Assembly: GCA_009779755.1 (NCBI GenBank)
Contig: WRDO01000006.1
Location: forward strand, 1-64,000
From: Defluviitaleaceae bacterium
GTDB lineage: Bacteria > Bacillota > Clostridia > Lachnospirales > WQUN01
DNA length: 64,000 nucleotides
Direction: 5' to 3'
The notes under the pieces are model-generated. The model worked only from the letters and a program-made list of their open reading frames with translations. It ran no database searches and had not been told where the DNA came from. Numbering within the stretch: the stretch's first letter is position 1; the number at the start of each line of letters is the position of its first letter. Made by a program: the position numbers and the translations under genes. This document shows, piece by piece, positions 33,933 to 43,050 of the stretch.

Positions 33933-36900
33933 ATGGTAATCGGTCATAACGTACCTGCCCTTAAAACCCATTTGAGTATGCGCCGTTCCGACCGCGGCCT
34001 TGCCGCCGCCATGCAACGTTTATCCACGGGTTTCCGTATCAATTCCGCCAAGGACGACGCGGCGGGCCTCGCCATCGCCAACAAGCTGAGCTTCCAAGTC
34101 AACGGGCTCAACCGTGCCAGCGAAAACGCCACCCACGGCATTTCCCTCGTGCAAACCGCCGAAGGCGCGCTCAACGAAATGCATAACATGCTGCAGCGTA
34201 TGCGTGAATTGGCTGTGCAAGCCGCAAACGATACCTATACGGCGGAAGACAGGTCCCTCTTGGACAGGGAAATCGCCCAGCTCATCGACGAAATCCACTT
34301 CATCGCCAACCGTACGGAATTTAACCGTATGCGCATCATCAACGGTGAAGCGGACAGGGTATCGTCGGTAACAAAATCACCCAATCCCCCCGCGTTTATC
34401 CCCAACCCGCCCGTGGGTGAACCCGGACATGTTCCGGCTGCGCCGCCGGCAAATATTTCAATTCCCAATCCGCCCCCCGGTCAGCCCGGCCATGTACCCG
34501 GCTTGCCATGGCCGCAACCTCCCGCTTCCGGCGGTCATCCCGGTCCCACCCCCGAATTTATTGTTATCGCTAACCCAACGGATCCTTCCGATCCCTTTAT
34601 CGGATATTTTCAAGACGGAATCCCCGAGTTTATCGCACTCGATAATATGGATTTATTAACGATGGGGCTCCCATACAGTAACTTGCATATCCCGGGTGGG
34701 ACGCCTCCGCTGTTTATTCTAAACCCGCCCGAAGGCGAACCCGGACACGTAGCGGGTACGCCTCCCCCATTTATCGTCACTTCATGGAACGAAATCCCGA
34801 ACCCCAACGAAGGTGCGCCGGGGCATGTATCGGGTACACCCGTAGGTGATTTGATTCCCAACCCGGCATTCGGTGAACCGGGGCACAGGATGCCCGTGGT
34901 AAAACCGAACCCGGGCGTAGCTTTCGACGGGACGGTTACCGATGCCGCCGCTCCCGGCCATTACGCGGGAACACCCCCGCATATCATCCCCAACCCGCCC
35001 GTGGGTACCGTCGGCCACTATAACCCCGCCGAACCCCCCGCCACGATATGGATACCCAATCCGCTGCCGACGGATCCCCTTTATAGTTCCATACACGATC
35101 CGGGAGCGGCTCCGTCGCATATTATCGTCGCCAATCCGCCCCCCGGGCAGCCCGGCCATGTACCCGGTTTGTTACCGTCGCAAATAACGATACCTACCCC
35201 CGTGTCGCAATTCCCACAGTTGTACGCGCTTTTTAACAATCCCTCAAGCCATCTTTTCGGCCTCCATTTGCAACCCGACATGGTTATGGGGCTTAATTAC
35301 CCCTTGGGTGATCCCAACCGCGTATTGGGCGGTACCCCGCCGGAATATATACCCAACCCACCCGTCGGCGAACCGGGGCATATAAGCGGCGGTACCCCGC
35401 CGGAATACATCCTCGTATGGATGCCCGACCCCGACGGGGAATATACGTGGACATTGTCACTCAATCCGCCCGCAGGCGACCCCGGGCATGTCCCCGCAAA
35501 GCCGCCGAGCATTATTCCCAACCCCCCCGCGGGTAATCCCGGTCACGTAAACAACCCCGATGACCCGGAATATATTTGGCGCGTGAATCCTTCGGCGGGT
35601 ACTCCGTGGCCTCCGGGTGAAGGCCCCGCGTTTATCACGATTGATGTCCCCCACTACGGCGACCCGACAAACGACCTTTTCTTCGACGCATTACGTGCGC
35701 TCGAGTTACGATACCCCGCGCCGGATTTTATTACCGTACCCAACCCGCCTTTCGGCGAGCCCGGCCATGTACCGGCGGCCGCACCCCCCACCATCGAAAT
35801 TCCTAACCCGCCCCCGGGTGCCTACGGGCACGACCCCGGTCCCCCCCCCCCAACCCTCATCCCCAACCCGGACCCGGGCGAACCCGGGCATGTATCCGGT
35901 GCTGCTCCCCCCACAGCGATCCCCAACCCGGATCCGGGCGAACCCGGGCATGTATCCGGTGCTGCTCCCCCCACAACGATCCCCAACCCGCCGTACGGCG
36001 ACCCGGGGCACGTACCCGGTATACCCCCCGCCATGATTACCAATCCGAACGCGGGTGACCCCGGGCACGTACCCGGCATACCGCCCGCTATGATTACCAT
36101 ACCCAACCCGGCGGCAGGGCAACCGGGGCACGTACCCGGCATACCGCCGACGACGATTACCATAACCAACCCACCCGCGGGACAACCGGGGCATGTGCCC
36201 GCCCCGCCGCCGCCCGCGTTAATCGGTATGGCAAACCCCCCGCCCGTCGGTCACCCGCTGAGCAGCTTCCACCAACCCGCGGCAGTGCCTGATTATATCC
36301 AAATACCCAACCCACCCGCAGGACAACCCGGGCATGTTCCCGGAGGCGTACCCCCCACGGAAATCGCGAATCCGCCCGTGGGTGATCCCGGTCATGTTCC
36401 CCCGCCGGAGCATATTATTTGCTGGGACGAATGGACCATACCGGACGAAATCCCCAACCCGGCTCCGGGCGAACCCGGCCACGTGGCGGGGACACCCATG
36501 GGTACATTGGTCCCCAATCCGCCGTCGGGTGCACCGGGACATGTCACCATGCCCGTGCCGGTGGTTATCCTCAACCCCATCGACCCAATGGACCCCAAGC
36601 ATGTACCCGCCCCCACGATAATCCCCAACCCCGCTCCGGGCGAACCCAGCCATGACCCGGGGCACATTGCCCCCGCAAATATATGGATACCCAACCCGCC
36701 GCCGGGGGAAATCGGGCACGTACCCGCCCCCGCCGACCCGCCCGATTTTATTTGGGTACCCAACCCCGCGCCGGATCATCCCGATTACGGCCATTTGCAC
36801 GCATTCTTCGAACCCGATGCCACGATAACGGTTAATAACCCGCCTTACGGTTCCCCCGGTCATGTACTCGGTACGCCGGATGTTATGATAACCATGGATA

Positions 36901-38699
36901 ATCCGCCATCGGATCATCCCGCGCTCGGTCACTTGCATGATCCCGGTATACCGCCTGCCGATATCGCCAACCCGATCTACGGGCAACCCGGACATGTACC
37001 CGGTACGCCGGACGCGACAATCGACAATCCGAACCCGGGCGAACCCGGACATGTATCCGGAGGTATGCCGCCCGCCATAATACCCAACCCCGCATCGGGC
37101 GAACCCGGACACGTGCCCGGCACGCCGATTCCCGATTTCATTGATAACCCTGACCCGCCCGACCTCCTGCACGACCCCGGCGACGGCCCCCCCGATATGA
37201 TCACCATACCCAATCCCCCACCCGACCATCCCCATTTCGGGCATTTAAACGTACCTTCGCTTGCTTATCCCCCGCCGATCATCCAAAACCCGCCGTTCGG
37301 CCAACCGGGGCACGTTCCCGGTGCCTCAGCCATACCCGCGAGGGGTATCGCTTCATTATTATATATGTCGGAGCAGGTACAGCCGGGTTCGCTGCCGTTA
37401 ACGGTGGAAAGCCCGGGAATGCCTGCGATCTTGACCATTGCCTCCACCCCTTCATGGATCGCTCCCACGAACGGTTCGTTCAGGCTCAACGGTAATGCCT
37501 TTAACATACAGGAAGGCGATGACCTGCAAGCCATACTCAACGAAGCCATGAAATACGCCGGGATCGATATGCAGAAAAACCACACCACCGGCGAATACCA
37601 TATGTATACCCGAGTAGCCGGAAGCAGCCAAATGATCAGCTTCCAAGGGAATGCGCAAATCCTTGCGGCTATGGGCATACAAGGTGAAACGCATATAACG
37701 GGTACGGATGCGGTTATATCGGGACCTCGGGTAAACCCGCCCGTATTGGCGCAACCTGCGTCGCTGCCGATTAAAATTCCATCGGTCCCCTTAACCCATG
37801 CAGGTAATCTCACGATAACCGTCAACGGCGTATCCCACTCGAAAGGCTTCGAAATCGGCGACGAATGGGACACCGATGTACTTCCGTGGATTGAGGGTTT
37901 ATCGGGCTTAAGCGTCGTCGGCACCGAAATCGTCTCCGACTTAACCGGTGCGCAGCAATCCATATCCATCGCCGCCGACGATCCCCTGTTGTTGACGCAT
38001 TTCGTTAGCCTATCGGCTCCCTCTACCGTTTTCGGCACGAACGAACCCCTCCAACTGCTTAACATCAACGGCGTTCCGGTACCCGGTACCAATTTGGCGG
38101 TTTCCGTCAACGGTAACCAAATATCCGTACGGGGTACGGGCGGCGAGGACATACGCTTTAACATACAAGCGAGGATTAATCCGAACAATCCGCCCCAAAT
38201 CATATTCGGTGACGTGGGCATGACACCCGTGACAGGCAATACGCTCCCGATGGACTTGGATTTTGGATTCCGTGAATTCGGTCCGTTGCGTTTGCAAATC
38301 GGCCCGAGCCATAACAACGCCATCGATATCCAAATCCCACGCCTTAACGCCGAAACGTTGGGTTTGGTGGAGTATGTGGCGGGGCAACGCCGAAACTTGC
38401 TTTTATACACCACATCCGAAGGCGCGCAATTGGCCATCGGCACGTTGGACAGGGCGATCAACACCGTTTCGGCGGCGCGCGCGCGGCTCGGCGCGTTTCA
38501 AAATCGCTTGGAATCAACCGTACGCAGCTTGGACGTGGCTGCGGAAAATACCGAATCCTCCCGCAGCCGTATAAAAGATACCGACATGGCATACGAATCC
38601 ATCAAATTCGCCCAATATAACGTCATGTTCCAAGCCGCGCAGGCCATGCTGGGGCAAGCCAACCAACGCCCGCAGCAATTGCTGTCGCTGTTGCAATAA
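33933..38699 (+). CDS. Giant flagellin with a ~980-residue proline-rich repeat insert
   Basis: 1588 residues against 250-550 for common flagellins. Residues 1-140 are a canonical D0/D1 N-terminus (RLSTGFRINSAKDDAAGLAIAN, LQRMRELAVQAAND). Residues of about 1500-1588 are the C-terminal D1/D0 (RLGAFQNRLESTVRSLDVAAENTESS, ending QQLLSLLQ). Between them are about 980 residues of NP-x-x-G-x-PGHV-x-G repeats (149-1130) and a further 370 residues with flagellin-IN-like blocks (SFRLNGNAFNIQEGDDLQAIL). Both ends are intact and in one frame, so a working filament subunit is plausible, exported by the flagellar apparatus with the FliS-like protein 12 bases downstream as chaperone. The insert should be surface-exposed in the D2/D3 position. 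Preceded by GAGGAGGA. Confidence 0.92.
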   Translation: MVIGHNVPALKTHLSMRRSDRGLAAAMQRLSTGFRINSAKDDAAGLAIANKLSFQVNGLNRASENATHGISLVQTAEGALNEMHNMLQRMRELAVQAANDTYTAEDRSLLDREIAQLIDEIHFIANRTEFNRMRIINGEADRVSSVTKSPNPPAFIPNPPVGEPGHVPAAPPANISIPNPPPGQPGHVPGLPWPQPPASGGHPGPTPEFIVIANPTDPSDPFIGYFQDGIPEFIALDNMDLLTMGLPYSNLHIPGGTPPLFILNPPEGEPGHVAGTPPPFIVTSWNEIPNPNEGAPGHVSGTPVGDLIPNPAFGEPGHRMPVVKPNPGVAFDGTVTDAAAPGHYAGTPPHIIPNPPVGTVGHYNPAEPPATIWIPNPLPTDPLYSSIHDPGAAPSHIIVANPPPGQPGHVPGLLPSQITIPTPVSQFPQLYALFNNPSSHLFGLHLQPDMVMGLNYPLGDPNRVLGGTPPEYIPNPPVGEPGHISGGTPPEYILVWMPDPDGEYTWTLSLNPPAGDPGHVPAKPPSIIPNPPAGNPGHVNNPDDPEYIWRVNPSAGTPWPPGEGPAFITIDVPHYGDPTNDLFFDALRALELRYPAPDFITVPNPPFGEPGHVPAAAPPTIEIPNPPPGAYGHDPGPPPPTLIPNPDPGEPGHVSGAAPPTAIPNPDPGEPGHVSGAAPPTTIPNPPYGDPGHVPGIPPAMITNPNAGDPGHVPGIPPAMITIPNPAAGQPGHVPGIPPTTITITNPPAGQPGHVPAPPPPALIGMANPPPVGHPLSSFHQPAAVPDYIQIPNPPAGQPGHVPGGVPPTEIANPPVGDPGHVPPPEHIICWDEWTIPDEIPNPAPGEPGHVAGTPMGTLVPNPPSGAPGHVTMPVPVVILNPIDPMDPKHVPAPTIIPNPAPGEPSHDPGHIAPANIWIPNPPPGEIGHVPAPADPPDFIWVPNPAPDHPDYGHLHAFFEPDATITVNNPPYGSPGHVLGTPDVMITMDNPPSDHPALGHLHDPGIPPADIANPIYGQPGHVPGTPDATIDNPNPGEPGHVSGGMPPAIIPNPASGEPGHVPGTPIPDFIDNPDPPDLLHDPGDGPPDMITIPNPPPDHPHFGHLNVPSLAYPPPIIQNPPFGQPGHVPGASAIPARGIASLLYMSEQVQPGSLPLTVESPGMPAILTIASTPSWIAPTNGSFRLNGNAFNIQEGDDLQAILNEAMKYAGIDMQKNHTTGEYHMYTRVAGSSQMISFQGNAQILAAMGIQGETHITGTDAVISGPRVNPPVLAQPASLPIKIPSVPLTHAGNLTITVNGVSHSKGFEIGDEWDTDVLPWIEGLSGLSVVGTEIVSDLTGAQQSISIAADDPLLLTHFVSLSAPSTVFGTNEPLQLLNINGVPVPGTNLAVSVNGNQISVRGTGGEDIRFNIQARINPNNPPQIIFGDVGMTPVTGNTLPMDLDFGFREFGPLRLQIGPSHNNAIDIQIPRLNAETLGLVEYVAGQRRNLLLYTTSEGAQLAIGTLDRAINTVSAARARLGAFQNRLESTVRSLDVAAENTESSRSRIKDTDMAYESIKFAQYNVMFQAAQAMLGQANQRPQQLLSLLQ
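34377..37326 (+). repeat. Degenerate tandem repeat, NP-x-x-G-x-PGHV-x-G, within flagellin
   Basis: I count 27 PGH tripeptides plus several variants (GTVGHY, GAYGHD, GEIGHV, and DHPxxGHLH forms). The commonest unit is about 15-20 residues: I-x-NPPxG(E/Q/D)PGHVPG-x-PP. Units near 35860-36180 are almost identical to each other; others have diverged and carry non-repeat inserts of 10-60 residues. Codon choice in the repeats resembles the rest of the gene. Confidence 0.92.
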
Positions 38700-38711
38700 C
38701 GGGAGGTCGGT

Positions 38712-39155
38712 ATGATAAACGCAGATGATTATAAGATAAGGATTTCCAATGCCAATCCTGCGCAGTTGGTCGTAATCAATTTCGAAATGGTTATCGCGTT
38801 CCTGGACGACGGCCAAATCGAAAAAGCAAAGGACGCGCTCAGCCAGCTCATACGCTCGCTCAACTTCGAAATCACCCTCGCGCATGATTTCTATGAAATA
38901 TATAAATATGTAAACGAATTGTTAATCGCCGCGCAATTTTCGAAGGACGACGCGAAAATAAAACAGACACTCAACGAAGCGCGTGAATTGATGGATGTTT
39001 TACTCGTCGGTTGGAAGGATGCGGAAAAGCAGGTAGCCGACCTCCCGCCCGTGGCGGGGATAGCCCCCAAGGTGTACGCGGGGCTTACCTATTCGCGCAG
39101 CGGCCAAGTTGACGAATATGTAGATGAAGGTAATAATAAGGGGTACATGGCATAA
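38712..39155 (+). CDS. fliS: FliS-like flagellin export chaperone
   Basis: 147 residues, all helical. The FliS pattern is recognisable (ANPAQLVVINFEMVIAFLDDGQIEKAKDALSQLIRSLNFEI, in consecutive blocks), while the usual N-terminal Tyr-rich motif is reduced to ADDYKIRIS. FliS binds the disordered C-terminus of flagellin before export. It follows flagellin by 12 bases and is preceded by GGGAGG. Divergence from standard FliS may reflect adaptation to the unusual flagellin. Confidence 0.8.
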   Translation: MINADDYKIRISNANPAQLVVINFEMVIAFLDDGQIEKAKDALSQLIRSLNFEITLAHDFYEIYKYVNELLIAAQFSKDDAKIKQTLNEARELMDVLLVGWKDAEKQVADLPPVAGIAPKVYAGLTYSRSGQVDEYVDEGNNKGYMA

Positions 39156-39170
39156 GACAAGGAGCATTCA

Positions 39171-40193
39171 ATGCAAAAACCTATCATCTACAGCGGAATG
39201 CAGGCAACGGGAAATCTCCATATCGGCAATTGGTTGGGTGCGGCGCGTAATTGGGCGAAGCTGTCTTCTGACTATAATTGCCTTTTTTGTGTGGTGGACC
39301 TGCACTCGCTGACCGTGCGGCAAGACCCGAAGGTACTTCGCCAAAGCGCGCGGAACGTATTGGCATGGTACATCGCACTCGGGCTTGATCCTGCGAAAAA
39401 CATCCTTTACTTCCAATCCCACGTAGCCGCCCACGCGGAGCTGGCGTGGATTTTGAATTGCTATTCCTATATGGGCGAATTGGGCCGAATGACCCAGTTT
39501 AAGGAAAAATCCGCCAAGAGCGAAGAAAACATCAACGCGGGGTTATTTACATATCCCGTATTGCAAGCGGCGGATATCCTGTTGTATCGGACCAACCTCG
39601 TACCCGTGGGGGACGACCAGCGCCAGCATTTGGAATTAACCCGTGACGTTGCCCAGCGCTTTAACCAAGTGTATGGGGACATTTTTACCGTACCTGAGGC
39701 ATATATTCCACCTGTAGGCGCACGTATCATGGCATTGCAAAACCCCGAAAAAAAGATGTCTAAATCCGATGATAATCAAGCCAACTGCATCTTCCTTTCC
39801 GATGAACCCGGTGTTATAATCAAAAAGTTCAAACGGGCGGTGACCGACTCCGATAACCAAATCCGCCACGCACCGGATAAACCGGGTATCTCCAACCTGC
39901 TTACGATTTATTCCTGCGTAACGGGACGCACGATGGATGAAGGCGTCGGCGATTTTTCACAAAGCGGGTACGGTGACTTTAAGGTCAAGGTGGGTGAAGC
40001 GGTGCTAGAAGCCCTTATCCCCTACCGCGCAGAATTTGAGCGGTTGATAACGGATACCGCGTACTTGGACGGCGTAATCGCCGATGGCGCCGATAAAGCG
40101 CAAGCCATGGCAACGTCCACATTAATAAAAGTAAAGGAAGCTGTAGGGCTACCTATATGTATAAAGGAAGGGGTTTCTTATGAACGCAGTTAA
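39171..40193 (+). CDS. trpS: Tryptophanyl-tRNA synthetase
   Basis: 340 residues, normal length for the class I enzyme. HIGH-like motif is GNLHIGNW (about 15-21) and KMSKS is in EKKMSKSDDN (about 195). Charges tRNA-Trp. Located inside a flagellar segment and overlapping the next gene by 14 bases, so translation is coupled to a flagellar-associated protein. Confidence 0.96.
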   Translation: MQKPIIYSGMQATGNLHIGNWLGAARNWAKLSSDYNCLFCVVDLHSLTVRQDPKVLRQSARNVLAWYIALGLDPAKNILYFQSHVAAHAELAWILNCYSYMGELGRMTQFKEKSAKSEENINAGLFTYPVLQAADILLYRTNLVPVGDDQRQHLELTRDVAQRFNQVYGDIFTVPEAYIPPVGARIMALQNPEKKMSKSDDNQANCIFLSDEPGVIIKKFKRAVTDSDNQIRHAPDKPGISNLLTIYSCVTGRTMDEGVGDFSQSGYGDFKVKVGEAVLEALIPYRAEFERLITDTAYLDGVIADGADKAQAMATSTLIKVKEAVGLPICIKEGVSYERS

Positions 40194-40593
40194 TTGCCCG
40201 CGTTGCGGTCGTATGTTTACCAAAACGTTATCTAACATTTGCAAGGATTGTGAAAAAGCAGAGGTAGATAAATTCGAGGAAGTACGGTTATACGTAAAGG
40301 AAAACCCGCACAGCTCCGCCCAGGAGGTTTCTGAAAAATGCGAGGTTTCCGTAAAACGTATCCTGCAATACGTACGCGACGGGAAAATTGATATTTCGCA
40401 AGGGATGGAAGGGCTTATCACTTGCTCCAAATGCGGCAGACCGATCAAATCGGGCCGCATGTGCGAACGGTGCACGAAAAATATCGCCGGCGCGCTGACG
40501 GATATGATATCGGTCGCCACAGCCGTTAAGGAAAAGGAATCCTCCGGTTCAAGCCCCAAGCAAAGCGGTATGTTTACGTTAAATAAAAATTAA
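40180..40593 (+). CDS. YvyF/TIGR03826-type flagellar-operon zinc protein
   Basis: 137 residues. Two CxxC pairs near the N-terminus (CPRCG, CKDC) and two near residue 87-101 (CSKCG, CERC) suggest zinc ribbons around a helix-turn-helix-like centre (SAQEVSEKCEVSVKRILQYVRDGKI). Family members sit at the start of late flagellar operons in Firmicutes and are thought to regulate flagellar genes. Confidence 0.8.
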   Translation: MNAVNCPRCGRMFTKTLSNICKDCEKAEVDKFEEVRLYVKENPHSSAQEVSEKCEVSVKRILQYVRDGKIDISQGMEGLITCSKCGRPIKSGRMCERCTKNIAGALTDMISVATAVKEKESSGSSPKQSGMFTLNKN

Positions 40594-40599
40594 TATCCC

Positions 40600-40619
40600 G
40601 AAATAACAGCCGTTATTTC
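40600..40619. terminator. Possible bidirectional terminator hairpin
   Basis: GAAATAAC and GTTATTTC form an 8-bp stem with a 4-base loop between two convergent genes. The stem is AT-rich, the T-tracts are poor and it overlaps the 3' end of the ABC ATPase gene, so it is a weak candidate. Confidence 0.3.
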
Positions 40620-41497
40620 CACGCTTTATACAGCCCCGCGATGACTTGTTCGATCGGGGCTTTTTTGATTACGACGGTTTTGATTTCCACGCCGTATGAC
40701 GCTGACAACAAACGCAAGCCGTCGAAGCTCCCGTTATAGGCGATTTTACCGTTCGATACCATAAGGATACGTTCGGCCATTTCTTCCAAGTCGTCCATGT
40801 CATGACTGGTGACGATGATCGTCACGGCGTTTTCACGGTTAATCTTCTTTAGGAAGTCGATCATTTGCCGCTTGGCAACTACGTCCAGCCCCAGCGTCGG
40901 TTCGTCCAATAAGATGAGCGTGGGGCTGTGTAAAAGCATCATGGCAAGGTCCACCCTCATACGCTGGCCAAGGGATAATTCCCGTGCGAAGGTCTTTAAT
41001 AACCCGCCGATGTCGAGCAGGTCGGTCACCATTTCCATGTTGCGTTTATACACGGCGTCGGGGATGTCCCACACCACGCGCTTCCATTCAAAGCTCTGTA
41101 AAATGGGATGATCCCACCACAATTCCGTACGGTTGCCGAAAAGTACGCCCAACTTATGCATGAGGCGTATCCTGTCTTTATCGGGTGACATACCCAGTAC
41201 GGAAATATGACCCTGTGTGGGTCGCAGCATACCCGCCAAGAGCTTCATGGTGGTTGATTTGCCCGCACCGTTGGGCCCGGCGTAGGCGACGAATTCGCCG
41301 GGATTGACGGTGAACGAAACATCATCCAACGCATGGACGGTTTTCTTTTCCGGTTTAAGCAGGTTTTTAAGTATCCCTTTCCCCGCGTTTTCACGCTGCC
41401 ATTGGGTGAAGGTTTTGGTAACGCCTTGGACATGAATTCCCCCGTTTTTATCGGCGGTGTCCCATGGGATGGTATCGGTTGATGCCCTTTTTAACAT
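40613..41497 (-). CDS. ABC-2-type exporter ATP-binding protein (DUF990-associated)
   Basis: 294 residues. Walker A GPNGAGKSTTMKLL, signature LSLGQRMRVDLAMMLL, Walker B TLILLDEPTLGLD, switch His in VTSHDM. The FTQW...VHALDDVSFTVNPGEFVAYAGPNG layout matches ATPases that pair with two ABC2_membrane_6 (DUF990) permeases. The ATG at 41497 has AGGAAAGGA upstream and overlaps the permease end by 50 bases. Substrate unknown; relatives export cationic drugs or toxins. Confidence 0.88.
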   Translation of the reverse strand: MLKRASTDTIPWDTADKNGGIHVQGVTKTFTQWQRENAGKGILKNLLKPEKKTVHALDDVSFTVNPGEFVAYAGPNGAGKSTTMKLLAGMLRPTQGHISVLGMSPDKDRIRLMHKLGVLFGNRTELWWDHPILQSFEWKRVVWDIPDAVYKRNMEMVTDLLDIGGLLKTFARELSLGQRMRVDLAMMLLHSPTLILLDEPTLGLDVVAKRQMIDFLKKINRENAVTIIVTSHDMDDLEEMAERILMVSNGKIAYNGSFDGLRLLSASYGVEIKTVVIKKAPIEQVIAGLYKAWK

Positions 41498-42281
41498 AAT
41501 GGTTCAATCCTTTCCTAAAGAAATAAACAGCGAAAAGCCATATGACGATTGCTATCAATAACGGATACCACGCGCTCAAACCGAAGGGCGCTTTACCGAA
41601 TAACGCAAGCGTGGGGAACCACGCGAGCAACCCCGTGGGGATAAACGTGATAAGCGGAAGCTGCAGGTAACGCGGCATCCCCGACAGCGGGAACGTGCTG
41701 ATATGTCCGAAGGTATCGATGACGAAGGACGAAATCTCCTCAGCCTGTACCGGCGCGTAAAACGTAAAACAAGCAGCGAAGTACGAGCTACCCAATATGA
41801 TCGCCATCGTTATCAACAGGTTACCCGCAAGGGAAAGTATCCACCACCAAGGGAGGGTGATATCAAGGTTGTGCAGGGCAATCCCCATCATCACCGCGCC
41901 CGAAATAAGATTGCTGCTGCCCGAAAACGGGATGAACCCTTCGGTGGCGAGCTGCATGGGTAGGGACACGGGTTGGATAAACATATGCTCAAGCTGCCCA
42001 CGTCCTATCCTTCTGCTGATATGCCCCGTATTCCCGCCCGAACAGAACGTTTGGAAAATACCCGTGACAACGGTCGTATACGCAAGCATAAACAGTACCT
42101 CGAAGCGGTTCATGCCGCCGAGGCCGTCGAACCGCCACGCCAACAGGAAAATTCCCGTTACGGACGACAGGTTGGAAATCACGTCCGCCAAAATCGCGAG
42201 GACGGCGAATGTACGGTCACGCAACAACCAAGCCAAATCCATCTTTGCGTATAAGGCATAAAGGGAAAGCACCCTACCCAC
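41448..42281 (-). CDS. ABC-2 family permease (DUF990 type), first of pair
   Basis: 277 residues, six hydrophobic segments with the family blocks FLLAWRFDGLGGMNRFEVLFMLAY and RIGRGQLEHMFIQPVSL. Forms one half of the exporter membrane channel. Its start overlaps the second permease by 8 bases and its end overlaps the ATPase start. Confidence 0.82.
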   Translation of the reverse strand: MGRVLSLYALYAKMDLAWLLRDRTFAVLAILADVISNLSSVTGIFLLAWRFDGLGGMNRFEVLFMLAYTTVVTGIFQTFCSGGNTGHISRRIGRGQLEHMFIQPVSLPMQLATEGFIPFSGSSNLISGAVMMGIALHNLDITLPWWWILSLAGNLLITMAIILGSSYFAACFTFYAPVQAEEISSFVIDTFGHISTFPLSGMPRYLQLPLITFIPTGLLAWFPTLALFGKAPFGLSAWYPLLIAIVIWLFAVYFFRKGLNHYVKKGINRYHPMGHRR

Positions 42282-43050
42282 CGTAACTCACCAACCTTTC
42301 CTTCGATTGCGCGAACCATATGATCGCGACGGGCCAAAGGATGATATTCCATACCGCTTGCACGATGATAATCCGCATCGGGTCGGACGCACCCACAAAC
42401 AACGACAGCGACGCGCCGCCCAAACTCCCGAAGGGTTGCACTTCGAAAATACGCGTTAAGCCGAAGGGTAAAATCCGAAACGGGATCACCGTACCCGAAA
42501 ACAACGACACGACCGCCATCCTGATCGAATGCCCCAACCATGCCATACCGCGCAGACGGATCGTGATGCAAGCAAAGATAAAATCCAACGCGAACCCCAA
42601 AGATATACAAAGGAGCAACGACGGGAAGAACCACCCCGTAACCGGGATTACGGAGATTCCGAACAGGGGCGCGATCGCCAGCATGGGCAACGAAAATACC
42701 AGTAGCATAGGCATCCATTCCCCGACCGTCTGCGCGATTAGCTGACCGAAAATCGGGAAAGGCCGCGCATACAAATTAATTAGTTGGCCTTCATAATTCC
42801 AAGCGGATGCCATGGTGCGTACGACCAGCATCTCCGACAGCAACGCGTTTACATAGGTATAGGTAAGTAACTGCGTTAACGTCATCCCCACGTCGGTTTC
42901 ACCGTCGGCGATGACCCGCCATAAGAACATTAACGGCAGCAAGTACATCAGCCGCACGATGATGGCGGGCAAAAGGTAGACCAGCCCGCCGTTGGTTTGC
43001 CCGCGTAAGGCAGTCAGGGCGGTCGCGGTATATTTATGCATCGCCGGCAT
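42274..43050 (-). CDS. ABC-2 family permease (DUF990 type), second of pair
   Basis: 258 residues, six hydrophobic segments, with a matching domain (LLTYTYVNALLSEMLVVRTMASAW, then NLYARPFPIFGQLIAQ). It overlaps the end of the upstream ABC-F gene by 17 bases, which ties the exporter to the ABC-F transcript. Start ambiguity: Met at 43050 or 43041. Confidence 0.82.
   Translation of the reverse strand: MPAMHKYTATALTALRGQTNGGLVYLLPAIIVRLMYLLPLMFLWRVIADGETDVGMTLTQLLTYTYVNALLSEMLVVRTMASAWNYEGQLINLYARPFPIFGQLIAQTVGEWMPMLLVFSLPMLAIAPLFGISVIPVTGWFFPSLLLCISLGFALDFIFACITIRLRGMAWLGHSIRMAVVSLFSGTVIPFRILPFGLTRIFEVQPFGSLGGASLSLFVGASDPMRIIIVQAVWNIILWPVAIIWFAQSKERLVSYGG

Noticed and set aside
34377-37326. Repeat array considered as CRISPR
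   Set aside because: Units are degenerate, in frame, of unequal length and coding; there are no identical repeats with unique spacers and no cas genes.
35706-38464. Long minus-strand frames (up to about 400 codons) opposite the flagellin
   Set aside because: They arise because the GC-rich proline/glycine repeat lacks stops on both strands. They encode Gly/Val-rich text without starts, ribosome sites or known domains.
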